Source: an uncultured Bacteroidota bacterium
GTDB taxonomy: Bacteria > Bacteroidota > Bacteroidia > Chitinophagales > Chitinophagaceae
Length of the DNA: 64,000 nt
Direction of reading: 5' to 3'
NCBI GenBank assembly: GCA_903887415.1
Contig: CAISPO010000072.1
Span: forward strand, 22,185-86,184
Shown: in pieces, positions 52,800 through 61,957 of the stretch
How the letters are laid out: the number at the start of each line of letters is the position of its first letter
How positions within the stretch are numbered: the stretch's first letter is position 1
Program-made: the position numbers and the translations under genes
The notes under the pieces: generated by a model
What the model saw: the letters and a program-made list of their open reading frames with translations, nothing else
What the model was told of the DNA's origin: nothing
Databases searched by the model: none

Positions 52800-55700
52800 T
52801 TAGTTTTTAGTAAATCTTGCCGAACCTATTTTGACCCCATTACGATAACAGCTAACGAAATAAGCGCCATCCGGATAAGCAGCTACGTCTATTGATGCCT
52901 TGTTATCTGAAATCTGCAATGCAGCGATCTTCTGCCCCAGCATATTTACAACTTCCGCTTGCACAGGCCCATTTACCGCAGAGCTGATCTCCAGGGTGAT
53001 ATGATTACTGGCAGGGTTAGGATACACTGATATATCGACTGCACCGTTGTTAACATTGGTTATCGCCGCTGGCGTTATGTAGTAAGTCTTCTGCGAACAG
53101 CCATTAAGCGACGTCATTACCCAGTAAAACTTATGGCCGAAATCAGGGCTTTCATTTAAATAATCCTGGTTGATCTCTCCAACAAGAATGGTCGAGTCCA
53201 GGGTAAGAATGTTGTCATAACCCCACTGGTAAGAATCCTCATTAGCTGGTGTGCAAACAAAATGGTTATTGAAGAAAACCACTTCCGGAGTTGTGGAAAC
53301 AGAATTGCCGACGGTTACAGTAAACGTGCTTTGACTGAAGCAGGACGCACCGGATATGGTTGCGCTCAATGTTACAACGGCGGTGCCGGCTTCATCGAAA
53401 TTTACCAAAGCATACTGGTGATCCGCGCCCTGTGCCCAAACAGCGGCATTGCTTGCAGACCAATTATACACTGTGCCTGCTGGCGGTAAAGTAGCCGCAC
53501 CAAAGTTTTGATACATAGTACCCGAACAAACTGATGCCGGCGATTGTGTGGAGATAACCGGAGCAGAAGGCGCTAAAAACACGGCAACCGTAGTTGTTGC
53601 TGTGTCTGTGCCACATACATTGCTGACAGTATATATAACAGTATCGGAGCCTGCTGCTACTCCGGTAACGATACCATCAATAACAGTCGCCGCAGCATTG
53701 CTGCTAGTCCATGTGCCTCCGGTTGCAACATCAGTTAATGTGATAGATGATCCAGCGCAAAGGACTGCCGGACCGGTGATAGTGCCTGCATCAGGCAATG
53801 GGTTCACCATAATTGTTTTCATGACGCTTGCTGTGCAAAAAAGATCACTAACCGTATATATGATGGTATCTGTACCCGCTGCTGCGCCTATGATGAGGTT
53901 GCCTAGCGCTAATGCATTACCATTGCTAGCAGTCCAGGTGCCGCCAGATGCCGTATCTGTAAATGTAACCGATGAGCCCACACAAACGCTGGATGGCCCT
54001 GTTATGGTGCCGGTATCGGGCATTGAATTAACCATTACCATTTTGCTTGCCATACTTGTTCCGCATGTATTGCTAACCGTGTACATAATTGCATCGATAC
54101 CAGCGGTAACTCCGGTCACTACACCGGCAAGAACTGATGCGTTTGTATTGCTTGCGCTCCATGTTCCAGCCCCAGTTGTATCTGTCAGGGTTATTGATGA
54201 ACCTGCGCACACCATTGAATCTCCCGTTATACTTCCGGCATCAGGCAGCGAGTTTATTGTAATTGTTTTAGTGACAGTAGCCGTACAGCCCATATTAAAT
54301 ACAGTGTATATGATGGTATCCACCCCAACTAAAATTCCGGTAACGAGTCCGTCAGCGACAGCGGCGTTGGTATTGCTTGCACCCCATTCACCGCCGGTGG
54401 CTGGGTCTGTCAGGGTTATTGTTGTGCCGGCACATACGCTGGATGGGCCGTTGATGATACCTGCATCCGGCGTTGCATTTATGGCAATAATCTTCGATGC
54501 AACACTGATGCTACATGCATTTACAACGATATACTCTATCGTATCTATACCGGCTGTTACACCAGTCACGATGCCATCGGTCACGGTTGCATTGGCGTTG
54601 CTGGCGCTCCATGTACCGCCTGGTGCAAGGTCTATCAATGTTATTGCAGAGCCCGTACATACAGTAGATGGGCCAGTAATAACACCCGCATCCGCAAGTG
54701 CATCTACCGTTACCGTTTTTGTAGCCGTTGCGGTGCAACTTAAATTGGTTACCGTGTATTCGATGGTATCCACTCCAGCAATAACACCGGTAACAATACC
54801 GTCAACAACAGTTGCACTTGTGTTGCTTGCACTCCATTCGCCATCGGCGGTAGGGTCTGTAAGGGATATTATGGAACCCACGCATACGCTCGAAGAGCCA
54901 TTTATAATACCTGCATCTGGTGTTGCATTTACAACGATAATCTTTGTTGCAGAATCTGCGCCACAAGAATTGCTCACTTTGTACATAATTGTATCAATAC
55001 CTGCTGTAACGCCTGCAACAAAACCTGCAAGAACTGTCGCATCTGCATTACTGGCGCTCCAAACACCCCCGGCCACAAGGTCGTTTAGTGTTATTGATGA
55101 GCCCGTACACACCGTTGATGGGCCTGTGATAACACCTGCGTTTGCAGTAGCATCCACAGTCACTGTTTTTGTAGCCGTTGATGTGCAGCTTAAACTGGTT
55201 ACCGTGTATAAGATCGTATCAACACCGGCAGTTACTCCCGTAACCACCCCACCGAAGACAACAGCATTCGCATTGCTGCTGCTCCAAGTTCCACCTGCCG
55301 CGGGATCCGTAAATGTAATTACCGATCCGGCACACACACTTGCCGGGCCCGTGATAACACCAGCATTAGGAAAAGGATTTACGGTTACTATCCTGGTAGC
55401 GGCAGACGTTCCGCAACTGCTGCTAACTGTATAAGAGATTGTAGTAGTACCCGGAGCAACACCGGTAACAATACCCGTTGATGAACCGATAGTAGCTGTA
55501 GCTGTGGTTACCGAGCTCCAAACCCCGCCCCCAGCAACATCGCTTAAGGTAGTAACCGCACCTGGGCAAACCGCTGCTATTCCTGTAATTATACCTGAAT
55601 TAGGTGTAGCGCTTACTGTAACTACTGTAGTTGCCGCAGCTATGCCGCAGCTATTATTAACTGTATAAGATATCGTTGTGGTACCAAAAGTGATACCGGT

Positions 55701-58337
55701 AACAACACCCGTTGAAGAACCGACAGTAGCTACAGCAGGAGTTGCCGAGCTCCATGCTCCGCCACCCACTGTATCGCTTAAGGTAGTGGTAGCTCCGGGG
55801 CAAACAGTTAATATACCATTGATAATTCCTGCATTAGGTGAAGGATTAACCGTTACTATTCTAGTAGCTGCTACTGTTCCACAACCACTGTTAACCGTGT
55901 AGGATATAGTAGTAGTACCAGGAGCAATACCAGTAACGACTCCTGTTGAAGAACCGATGGTAGCTATACCCGGAGTTACCGAGCTCCAGGTTCCCCCACC
56001 CGCTGCATCGCTCAAAGTGGTGGTAGCGCTAGGGCAAACAGTAAATGTACCTGTGATTGTTCCGGCATCAGGTGAAGGGTTAACTGTTACAATTTTTGTG
56101 GCTGCAACTGTTCCGCAACTGCTGTTGACCGTATATGATATTGTACTGGTACCCGGAGCAACTCCTGTAACAATACCCGTTAACGAACCGATGGTGGCCA
56201 TCGCTGTATTTACAGAACTCCATAATCCCCCACCTGCTGCATCGCTTAAGGTCGTGGTAGTACCAGGACAAGCCGTCAATATTCCGGTAATGGTTCCTGC
56301 TTCTGGCGTGGCACTTACTGTTACAACAATGGTGGCGGCAGCTATTCCACAACTGCTGTTCACTATATAAGATATAGTTGTAGTGCCTAAGGCAATGCCG
56401 GTAACGATACCCGTTGAAGACCCAATAGTGGCCGTAGATTCAGTAACTGAGGTCCATGTACCGCCGCCTACGCCGTCGCTTAAAGTAGAAGAAGCACCGG
56501 GACAAATCGTTAACATGCCCGTTATCGTTCCTACGTTTGGAAGCGAGTTAACGGTAATCGCTTTTTGCGCAAGGCAACCTGTTGTTAAGGTATAAGCAAT
56601 CGTGTCAATACCCGCAGACATTCCACCAACAATTCCGGAAATGCTGCCCACCGTGCCGATCAAGGTGTTGCTGCTGCTCCATATGCCGCCAGAAGTATCG
56701 TCATTCAATGTTATTGTTGAGCCAACGCACACGCTATCCGGCCCGGTAATTGTTGCCGGCGCAGGATTTATAGTTATTGTTATTGTATTTACACAGGCTA
56801 GAGGCGATGTATAAGTAATGGTATCAACTCCCGGAGCAAGCCCTGAAAGTATGCCTGAAGAAGAACCGATAGTGGCAATTAAATTGTTGCTGCTGCTCCA
56901 CGTGCCGCTTGTATCTATATCAGACAAAGTAGTAGTAAAGCCCTGGCAAACCTGCGGTGTACCGGTGATCGGCGAAGCAATGCAAGGCGATGGGGCAAAA
57001 TTGATATAACTTCCGTTAATGGCAACCGCGCCATTAATAGTTAGTGCCTTCCCAATAAGCGTATCTCCCGTCTCTAATGATATTGCACCAGCACCTACGA
57101 TCGTACCGTTGAAAACAGAGTTGGAAAATATGTCCACGGCACCATCAACTTTCCAATATACATTTTTAGCCTGCGCGCCGTTCATCAGGATAACCCGGGA
57201 AAGCGTACTCGTTGTAAATGCCCCGTTTATTTTTATTACAAATACCGCATTGGCATCACCTTCCGCATTCAGGATGACGTTACCTGTTAGTTGTGTTATG
57301 CCCGTGATCTGGTACGAATGAGGAGTAAGCACGAGGTCGTGACCAAAATCAGATGGATCCAACAGATTAATATCAGCAGGGAGAGCGACAAGGTAATTAT
57401 AGACGTTAGTGAGATCGCCTGCTGCTGCTGCTGTTGCCGTATCCATACCATGAATGGTACCTGTTACATTTAAAGGATCGAAGCCACTAGGTATTGTTGA
57501 ATTTGCGCCCACATTGCCGGTAACGTAGGTCTCGGGAGTACTGGTAACTGAGCCGGAGCTGGAAAAAACGCCATAAGCCGCAGTGGAAACAAGCGTTGGG
57601 GCAGCAGGCCCCGTTAATAACGGGCTTCCGCAGCCTATTGGCGTATAGGCAACCAACTGACTTACTAAAACCGCTGCGTTCAAAGCGAGCGCTCTTCCCT
57701 CCAGCGTATCGTGTGTGCTGGTCATATCAATTTGCCCGTTGGCCACAATTGTGCCTTTTATGGAAGTACCGGTACCAATATTTATCGCGCCGCCCACTTG
57801 CCAGAACACATTACATGCAAGCGCCCCGTTTATCAATTTCACTTTAGCCAGGGCATCTGTAGAAAAGAGCCCTCCAATTTGAAAGATGAATACCGCATTT
57901 GGATTTCCCTGTCCGTTTAAAACAAGGTTTGAAGTCAGTGTTGCTGCACCCACTGAACTATAGACACCCGCAATCAGCGTGTCGCCATGCCCGAACGGAC
58001 TAGCTATGGTGCCAGTTGATATTGCCGTACTAAACTGCGTGTACAAACTGATCACGTCTGCAGTGCAATGCCCGGTGGCCGTATCTGCTGTATGCAATAC
58101 ACCATCCACATTGCCAAAGCCTGTGACGCTGCCTGCAAGGTTTGAGCCTACATTGCCGGTGAGGTGGGTAAGGTACAGTGTTCCGGAACCTGTCATCGCA
58201 CCATCAGTGGTGAAAAGAACAAATTTTGACGCTGTACCCAGCGTTGGGGCTTGCCCGAAAATTGCTCCGGGCATCAAAAACATAACAATCGCAATCATTA
58301 CACGGCGTATTCTAATATTCATATTATTCAATTGCAT
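52800..58337 (-). CDS. Giant protein with two ice-binding-type (DUF3494) domains, 15 Ig-like repeats and a T9SS sorting domain
   Basis: The protein has 1845 residues (an ATG 5 codons in, at 58322, is also possible). The signal peptide ends at about GAIFGQ. Two DUF3494 (Ice_binding) domains follow, about 30-240 and 245-455, each with the family signature: NAVFIFQIGG, ACNVFWQVGGAINIGTGTS and KGTIVANGQI in the first; NAVFVIKINGAF, AKNVYWKVDGAVDIF and NGTIVGAGAISL in the second. Fifteen Ig-like repeats of about 70 residues follow (ITGPSSVCVGSSVTFTD type), then a PKD-like domain. The type A sorting domain is at the end (ISVYPNPASNHITLEIS ... AYFVSCYRNGVKIG). DUF3494 proteins include known antifreeze/ice-recrystallisation inhibitors, but many members are untested. 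A surface ice- or substrate-binding adhesin is inferred. OmpA-family gene downstream. Confidence 0.9.
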   Translation of the reverse strand: MQLNNMNIRIRRVMIAIVMFLMPGAIFGQAPTLGTASKFVLFTTDGAMTGSGTLYLTHLTGNVGSNLAGSVTGFGNVDGVLHTADTATGHCTADVISLYTQFSTAISTGTIASPFGHGDTLIAGVYSSVGAATLTSNLVLNGQGNPNAVFIFQIGGLFSTDALAKVKLINGALACNVFWQVGGAINIGTGTSIKGTIVANGQIDMTSTHDTLEGRALALNAAVLVSQLVAYTPIGCGSPLLTGPAAPTLVSTAAYGVFSSSGSVTSTPETYVTGNVGANSTIPSGFDPLNVTGTIHGMDTATAAAAGDLTNVYNYLVALPADINLLDPSDFGHDLVLTPHSYQITGITQLTGNVILNAEGDANAVFVIKINGAFTTSTLSRVILMNGAQAKNVYWKVDGAVDIFSNSVFNGTIVGAGAISLETGDTLIGKALTINGAVAINGSYINFAPSPCIASPITGTPQVCQGFTTTLSDIDTSGTWSSSNNLIATIGSSSGILSGLAPGVDTITYTSPLACVNTITITINPAPATITGPDSVCVGSTITLNDDTSGGIWSSSNTLIGTVGSISGIVGGMSAGIDTIAYTLTTGCLAQKAITVNSLPNVGTITGMLTICPGASSTLSDGVGGGTWTSVTESTATIGSSTGIVTGIALGTTTISYIVNSSCGIAAATIVVTVSATPEAGTITGILTACPGTTTTLSDAAGGGLWSSVNTAMATIGSLTGIVTGVAPGTSTISYTVNSSCGTVAATKIVTVNPSPDAGTITGTFTVCPSATTTLSDAAGGGTWSSVTPGIATIGSSTGVVTGIAPGTTTISYTVNSGCGTVAATRIVTVNPSPNAGIINGILTVCPGATTTLSDTVGGGAWSSATPAVATVGSSTGVVTGITFGTTTISYTVNNSCGIAAATTVVTVSATPNSGIITGIAAVCPGAVTTLSDVAGGGVWSSVTTATATIGSSTGIVTGVAPGTTTISYTVSSSCGTSAATRIVTVNPFPNAGVITGPASVCAGSVITFTDPAAGGTWSSSNANAVVFGGVVTGVTAGVDTILYTVTSLSCTSTATKTVTVDATANAGVITGPSTVCTGSSITLNDLVAGGVWSASNADATVLAGFVAGVTAGIDTIMYKVSNSCGADSATKIIVVNATPDAGIINGSSSVCVGSIISLTDPTADGEWSASNTSATVVDGIVTGVIAGVDTIEYTVTNLSCTATATKTVTVDALADAGVITGPSTVCTGSAITLIDLAPGGTWSASNANATVTDGIVTGVTAGIDTIEYIVVNACSISVASKIIAINATPDAGIINGPSSVCAGTTITLTDPATGGEWGASNTNAAVADGLVTGILVGVDTIIYTVFNMGCTATVTKTITINSLPDAGSITGDSMVCAGSSITLTDTTGAGTWSASNTNASVLAGVVTGVTAGIDAIMYTVSNTCGTSMASKMVMVNSMPDTGTITGPSSVCVGSSVTFTDTASGGTWTASNGNALALGNLIIGAAAGTDTIIYTVSDLFCTASVMKTIMVNPLPDAGTITGPAVLCAGSSITLTDVATGGTWTSSNAAATVIDGIVTGVAAGSDTVIYTVSNVCGTDTATTTVAVFLAPSAPVISTQSPASVCSGTMYQNFGAATLPPAGTVYNWSASNAAVWAQGADHQYALVNFDEAGTAVVTLSATISGASCFSQSTFTVTVGNSVSTTPEVVFFNNHFVCTPANEDSYQWGYDNILTLDSTILVGEINQDYLNESPDFGHKFYWVMTSLNGCSQKTYYITPAAITNVNNGAVDISVYPNPASNHITLEISSAVNGPVQAEVVNMLGQKIAALQISDNKASIDVAAYPDGAYFVSCYRNGVKIGSARFTKN

Positions 58338-58760
58338 TGCGAATTAATTTTCACAACAAAAGACCTAGTGGTTAATAACCATGCCATATGATTTTCCAAA
58401 GCCCTGAATTGATAGCTGATAGGTGCCGCTGCTTTGATTGTGTAGCGATTCAACTTCATGCCTCGCCGTTATCCAGGGCAAATCAATACAGGGGCGTTTT
58501 AACCCCAGTATCGGGTTATTAAGGACCAATTCCCCACATAATGTCTTCAAAATGTTTATGGATGCAACTCAGCTTGATAGTCTAAAAGCTCCATTTGCTC
58601 TTTTGCACTGATTACTTGATTTTCAGTTCATTACCGTCAATCATAAGTTTCTCTTATTGCGTCATAAAAATAAATTTAATCAAACGTTTGTTTAATTTTA
58701 AACAGTTGTTTAGTTTTGCGTTGTCTTTCTGAAATTACATAGTATGGAAAGTCGGCGAGT
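58338..58760. other. Intergenic region upstream of the efflux operon
   Basis: This 423-bp gap separates the divergent adhesin and tetR genes. The first 300 bp hold no gene I can support; a 61-codon minus-strand ORF (58365-58550) has no recognisable features. The last 80 bp hold the tetR promoter and operators. Confidence 0.5.
58681..58718 (+). promoter_or_regulatory. Promoter of the tetR efflux operon with two overlapping palindromes
   Basis: TTTG (58687-58690), 20 bp and TAGTTTTG (58711-58718) make a full Bacteroidota promoter. Two inverted repeats overlap it: CAAACGTTTG (58681-58690) covers the -33 box, and TAAACAGTTGTTTA (58699-58712) reaches into the -7 box. Both are good candidates for the binding sites of the TetR regulator encoded next, implying autorepression of the whole operon (inference). 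Confidence 0.7.
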
Positions 58761-59390
58761 ATGGAATACAGTGAAAAACAATTGGCAATAATGGACACCG
58801 CAGAAAAGCTGTTTGGACAAAACGGCTTTAGCGGTACATCAGTAAGAGATATTGCCCAGGAAGCAGGCGTGAACGTGGCTATGATCTCTTACTACTTCGG
58901 GTCGAAGGAAAAATTAATGGAAATGCTTTTCGAACAGAAATCGAATAAGCTGACGCTGATGGTGGAGAACCTGCTGCAGGATGAAAACGTTAAGTACCTG
59001 CAAAAAGTGTATGTGCTGATCGATGACTATGTGGACAGGTTTGTGGGCCAGCAGGCCTTTCACAAGATCATGATCCGTGAGCAGGTGACTGAAAATGGCA
59101 CCGGGCTGGCAAACCAGATATTGGCCCTGAAGAAAAGGAATCTGGCATCTATAAAGAAGCTGATAGTGGGCGGACAAAAAACAGGGGAGTTCAAGAAAAA
59201 TATTGATATTGTAATGATGATGGCGACCCTGGTGGGTACCATGAGCCAACTGATAACGTCGCAATGCTATTACCGTGAAGTAAGTAATATTGAGAACATG
59301 GATGATGCGGAATTTAATAAGCTTATAAGAAAAAAATTGAGCACACATTTAAAACACTTATTTAAAGTAGTACTTACAAATGAAGCATAG
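58761..59390 (+). CDS. TetR/AcrR family transcriptional regulator of an efflux operon
   Basis: The 209-residue protein has the TetR DNA-binding domain at about residues 6-52: QLAIMDTAEKLFGQNGFSGTSVRDIAQEAGVNVAMISYYFGSKEKLMEML, with the typical helix-turn-helix ending in YYFGSKE. The remaining helical domain should bind an inducer. It is the first gene of the operon, and its stop overlaps the start of the tolC-like gene by 11 bp (translational coupling). The two palindromes in its promoter are its likely operators. An upstream ATG at 58744 is in another frame, so the start at 58761 is secure. The inducer is unknown. Confidence 0.92.
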   Translation: MEYSEKQLAIMDTAEKLFGQNGFSGTSVRDIAQEAGVNVAMISYYFGSKEKLMEMLFEQKSNKLTLMVENLLQDENVKYLQKVYVLIDDYVDRFVGQQAFHKIMIREQVTENGTGLANQILALKKRNLASIKKLIVGGQKTGEFKKNIDIVMMMATLVGTMSQLITSQCYYREVSNIENMDDAEFNKLIRKKLSTHLKHLFKVVLTNEA

Positions 59391-60702
59391 ACAATATATC
59401 AAAGCCGGCATCTTTTCCCTCGCAATCCTATCCGGGCTTGCTGCAGATGCCCAAAACGAAAAGGTGCTGACACTGGATCAGGCCATAGAAATGAGCATTA
59501 AGAACAGCGGCCAGTTAAAGTTGGACAATGCGAAGGTTGATGAGGCCGTAGGCGCCGCGAAGGAAGCATGGAACAACCATTTACCAGACGCAAAGGTAAC
59601 AGGGGCCTATATGCGACTGAACAACCCGACCGTAGATCTTAAAGTGAAGCTCGGCAGCGGCTCTGGCGGCAGCGCTCCCGCCATCAAGGTAAACGAAGCA
59701 GCCTATGGAATATTGAATGCTTCCCTCCCTGTTTTTTCCGGACTTAGGATCAAGTATGGTACAGAGTCAGCAAAATACCTCGAGCAGGCGGCAAAGCTTG
59801 ATGTAGAAAATGACAAGGAAGAAGTGATCATGAATACCGCTAATGCTTTCAGCGCACTCTTTAAAGCCCGGGAATATGTGGGACTGGTAAGGGAAAACTT
59901 GAAACAGCAGCAGCAGCGTGTAACTGATTTCACGAACCTGGAAAAGAACGGGTTGATGGCCCGCAATGATCTTTTAAAAGTGCAATTGCAGGAATCAAAT
60001 GTAGAGCTGACACTGCTGGAAGCAGAAAACGACCTGCAGATTACTTATACCAATGTGAACCTGATGCTGGGCCTGCCGCAGGGCACCGAAGTAAACCCTG
60101 ATACCTCAGGCTTTCATATCGCAGACCCCGGCGCCCTTATTCAATGGGAAGAAAGCGCAATAAAGAACCGTAAGGACATCGCATCGCTGTCTTTTCGTGA
60201 AAAAGCAGCCAATACCGCTATAAAAGCCACCAAAGGAGAGTACTACCCAGGCATCGCGATCACCGGCGGCGTTATAGCTGCGGATATTCCCAATCTATTG
60301 ACCATTAATGATGCGTTGAATGTTGGTCTCGGCCTGTCTTACAATTTCGGCGCTATCTGGAAAACAGGCGCAAAAGTACAGCAGGCTAACGCAAGGCTAC
60401 ATGAGATACAAGCGAATGAAGGCATCCTGTCGGACAGGGTACGCCTGGAGGTAACGCAGTCATACCAAAATTATATCCTGAGCCTGAAGAAAATAGATGT
60501 ATATAACAAAGCGCAGGCGCAGGCTGTTGAAAACTACCGGATCACTAAAAACAAATACGACAATAGCCTCGTAACTACTACCGATCTGCTTGAAGCCGAT
60601 GTAGCACAGCTCCAGGCGCAGCTTGCCAGCTTACTCTCTAAAGCAGATGCACTGGTAGCTTATAAAAAATTACAGCAAACAGCAGGAACACTTACTAAAT
60701 AA
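59380..60702 (+). CDS. TolC-family outer-membrane efflux protein
   Basis: The 440-residue protein has a signal peptide (about 1-25, ending ADAQ) and two OEP repeats. The first has VLTLDQAIEMSIKNSGQL and AKYLEQAAKLDVENDKEEVIMNTANAFSALFKA, the second SLSFREKAANTAIKATKGEYYP and QSYQNYILSLKKIDVYNKAQAQ. These are the coiled-coil tunnel and barrel segments of TolC-like trimers. It would form the outer-membrane exit channel for the HlyD/MFS pump encoded downstream. The start overlaps the tetR stop. The next gene begins 68 bp later, so the three or four genes should be read as one unit. Confidence 0.9.
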   Translation: MKHRQYIKAGIFSLAILSGLAADAQNEKVLTLDQAIEMSIKNSGQLKLDNAKVDEAVGAAKEAWNNHLPDAKVTGAYMRLNNPTVDLKVKLGSGSGGSAPAIKVNEAAYGILNASLPVFSGLRIKYGTESAKYLEQAAKLDVENDKEEVIMNTANAFSALFKAREYVGLVRENLKQQQQRVTDFTNLEKNGLMARNDLLKVQLQESNVELTLLEAENDLQITYTNVNLMLGLPQGTEVNPDTSGFHIADPGALIQWEESAIKNRKDIASLSFREKAANTAIKATKGEYYPGIAITGGVIAADIPNLLTINDALNVGLGLSYNFGAIWKTGAKVQQANARLHEIQANEGILSDRVRLEVTQSYQNYILSLKKIDVYNKAQAQAVENYRITKNKYDNSLVTTTDLLEADVAQLQAQLASLLSKADALVAYKKLQQTAGTLTK

Positions 60703-60770
60703 GAGAAACACAAAAAGGAAAAACAAGCTCATCAATAAAAAAAATTATCTCATTCATAAAAATGTAAGTC

Positions 60771-61928
60771 ATGTCGCAAACAAACGAAACTAACAGCACC
60801 GCACCACAGCAGCCACAGGAAGGCCATAAAAAAGGGCATCACCACCAGCAGCCTGAACCACCAAAGAAAACAAGTAAGGGCTTTATGATAGCGCTTATCA
60901 TACTGGTGCTTGGCGGTGGTACATTCGGGGTTACCAAGTATATCCACGGGCAGCACCACGAAGAAACCGATGACGCGCAGGTAGAAGCAAACATCAGCCC
61001 GGTGATCCCGCGTATTTCAGGGTATGTGACCGAGGTGCGCGTAAAAGACAACCAGAAGGTAAAAAAAGGCGATACACTGGTTATCCTCGACAGCCGCACA
61101 GAGCAGATACAACTGGAACAGGCACAGGCCGCTCTTGCTGCAGCCAAAAGCAACCTCAGTGTTGTTAATGCCAACACAAGTGTGTCAAGAGCTAATGTTG
61201 CCACATATGAGGCTAACGTATCCACCGCAGATGCGCAGATAGAAGCTGCTAAGGTAACGCTGCGCCGCGCTACGCAGGATTACGACCGTTATGCCAACCT
61301 GATAAAGGATCATACCATTACCCAGCAGCAATATGAGCAGGCTGAAGCGGCTAAACAAAGCGCTGAACGCCAGTTGCAAGTATTAACAGACCAGAAGAAT
61401 GCTGCTAACCGCCAGACAAATGCCGCCAACTCGCAAAGCAATGCAAGCACCCAACAGGTGAGCGTGGCAAACGCAACCATACAGCAGCGCCAGGCAGACC
61501 TTGATAACGTAATGCTCAACCTTTCTTATACCGTGATCACTGCACCTGAAGATGGAACTATCTCTAAAGTAAACGTACAGATAGGCCAATTCCTGCAAAC
61601 AGGACAGGCACTGTTTAATGTGGTACTTGATACTAACCCATGGGCAGTTGCTAATTTCAAAGAAACACAGTTGGAGCGCATGCATGAAGGACAAAAAGTG
61701 ACCATACACATTGATGCCTACCCAGGACACGACTTTGAAGCAAAACTGGCTTCATTCTCACCAGCCACCGGCTCACGCTTTGCGTTGCTTCCGCCAGACA
61801 ATGCTTCCGGCAACTTTGTGAAGGTAGTACAGCGCCTGCCTGTAAGAATGGAATTTACCGGCAATGACCCCCTCGTGAAGAACCTTCGCCCGGGAATGAA
61901 TGTGGATGTGGATGTGCATCTTGATTAA
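60771..61928 (+). CDS. HlyD/EmrA-family periplasmic adaptor protein
   Basis: The 385-residue protein has a cytoplasmic His/Gln/Pro-rich tail (about 1-33, HHHQQPEPPKK) and a single transmembrane helix (GFMIALIILVLGGGTFGVT). The adaptor core follows: ETDDAQVEANISPVIPRISGYVTEVRVKDNQKVKKGDTLV (lipoyl half), a long Ala/Gln/Asn-rich coiled coil (about 110-255), the second lipoyl half (LSYTVITAPEDGTISKVNVQIGQFLQ) and the beta-barrel (TIHIDAYPGHDFEAKLASFSPATG). This is the EmrA arrangement that joins an EmrB-type pump to TolC. Its stop codon overlaps the left inverted repeat of the inserted four-helix-bundle cassette. Confidence 0.92.
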   Translation: MSQTNETNSTAPQQPQEGHKKGHHHQQPEPPKKTSKGFMIALIILVLGGGTFGVTKYIHGQHHEETDDAQVEANISPVIPRISGYVTEVRVKDNQKVKKGDTLVILDSRTEQIQLEQAQAALAAAKSNLSVVNANTSVSRANVATYEANVSTADAQIEAAKVTLRRATQDYDRYANLIKDHTITQQQYEQAEAAKQSAERQLQVLTDQKNAANRQTNAANSQSNASTQQVSVANATIQQRQADLDNVMLNLSYTVITAPEDGTISKVNVQIGQFLQTGQALFNVVLDTNPWAVANFKETQLERMHEGQKVTIHIDAYPGHDFEAKLASFSPATGSRFALLPPDNASGNFVKVVQRLPVRMEFTGNDPLVKNLRPGMNVDVDVHLD

Positions 61929-61957
61929 TTCAAAATTCAAAAGCCAAAATTCAAAAA
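61927..61957. repeat. Left 31-bp inverted repeat of the four-helix-bundle cassette
   Basis: It begins inside the adaptor stop codon and ends one base before the cassette gene's ATG. It consists of AATTCAAA-type steps and pairs with 62376-62406 in inverted orientation at 29 of 31 positions. Confidence 0.75.

Noticed and set aside
53548..55434. A 628-codon plus-strand ORF inside the DUF3494 adhesin gene
   Set aside because: It is the antisense reading of the Ig-like repeats (repeating VTVFVAV and PAVTPVTTP words), has no signal peptide or known domain, and the minus strand carries a complete, well-supported protein.
58365..58550. A 61-codon minus-strand ORF in the gap before tetR
   Set aside because: No recognisable domain, no promoter box and no signal peptide; treated as chance.
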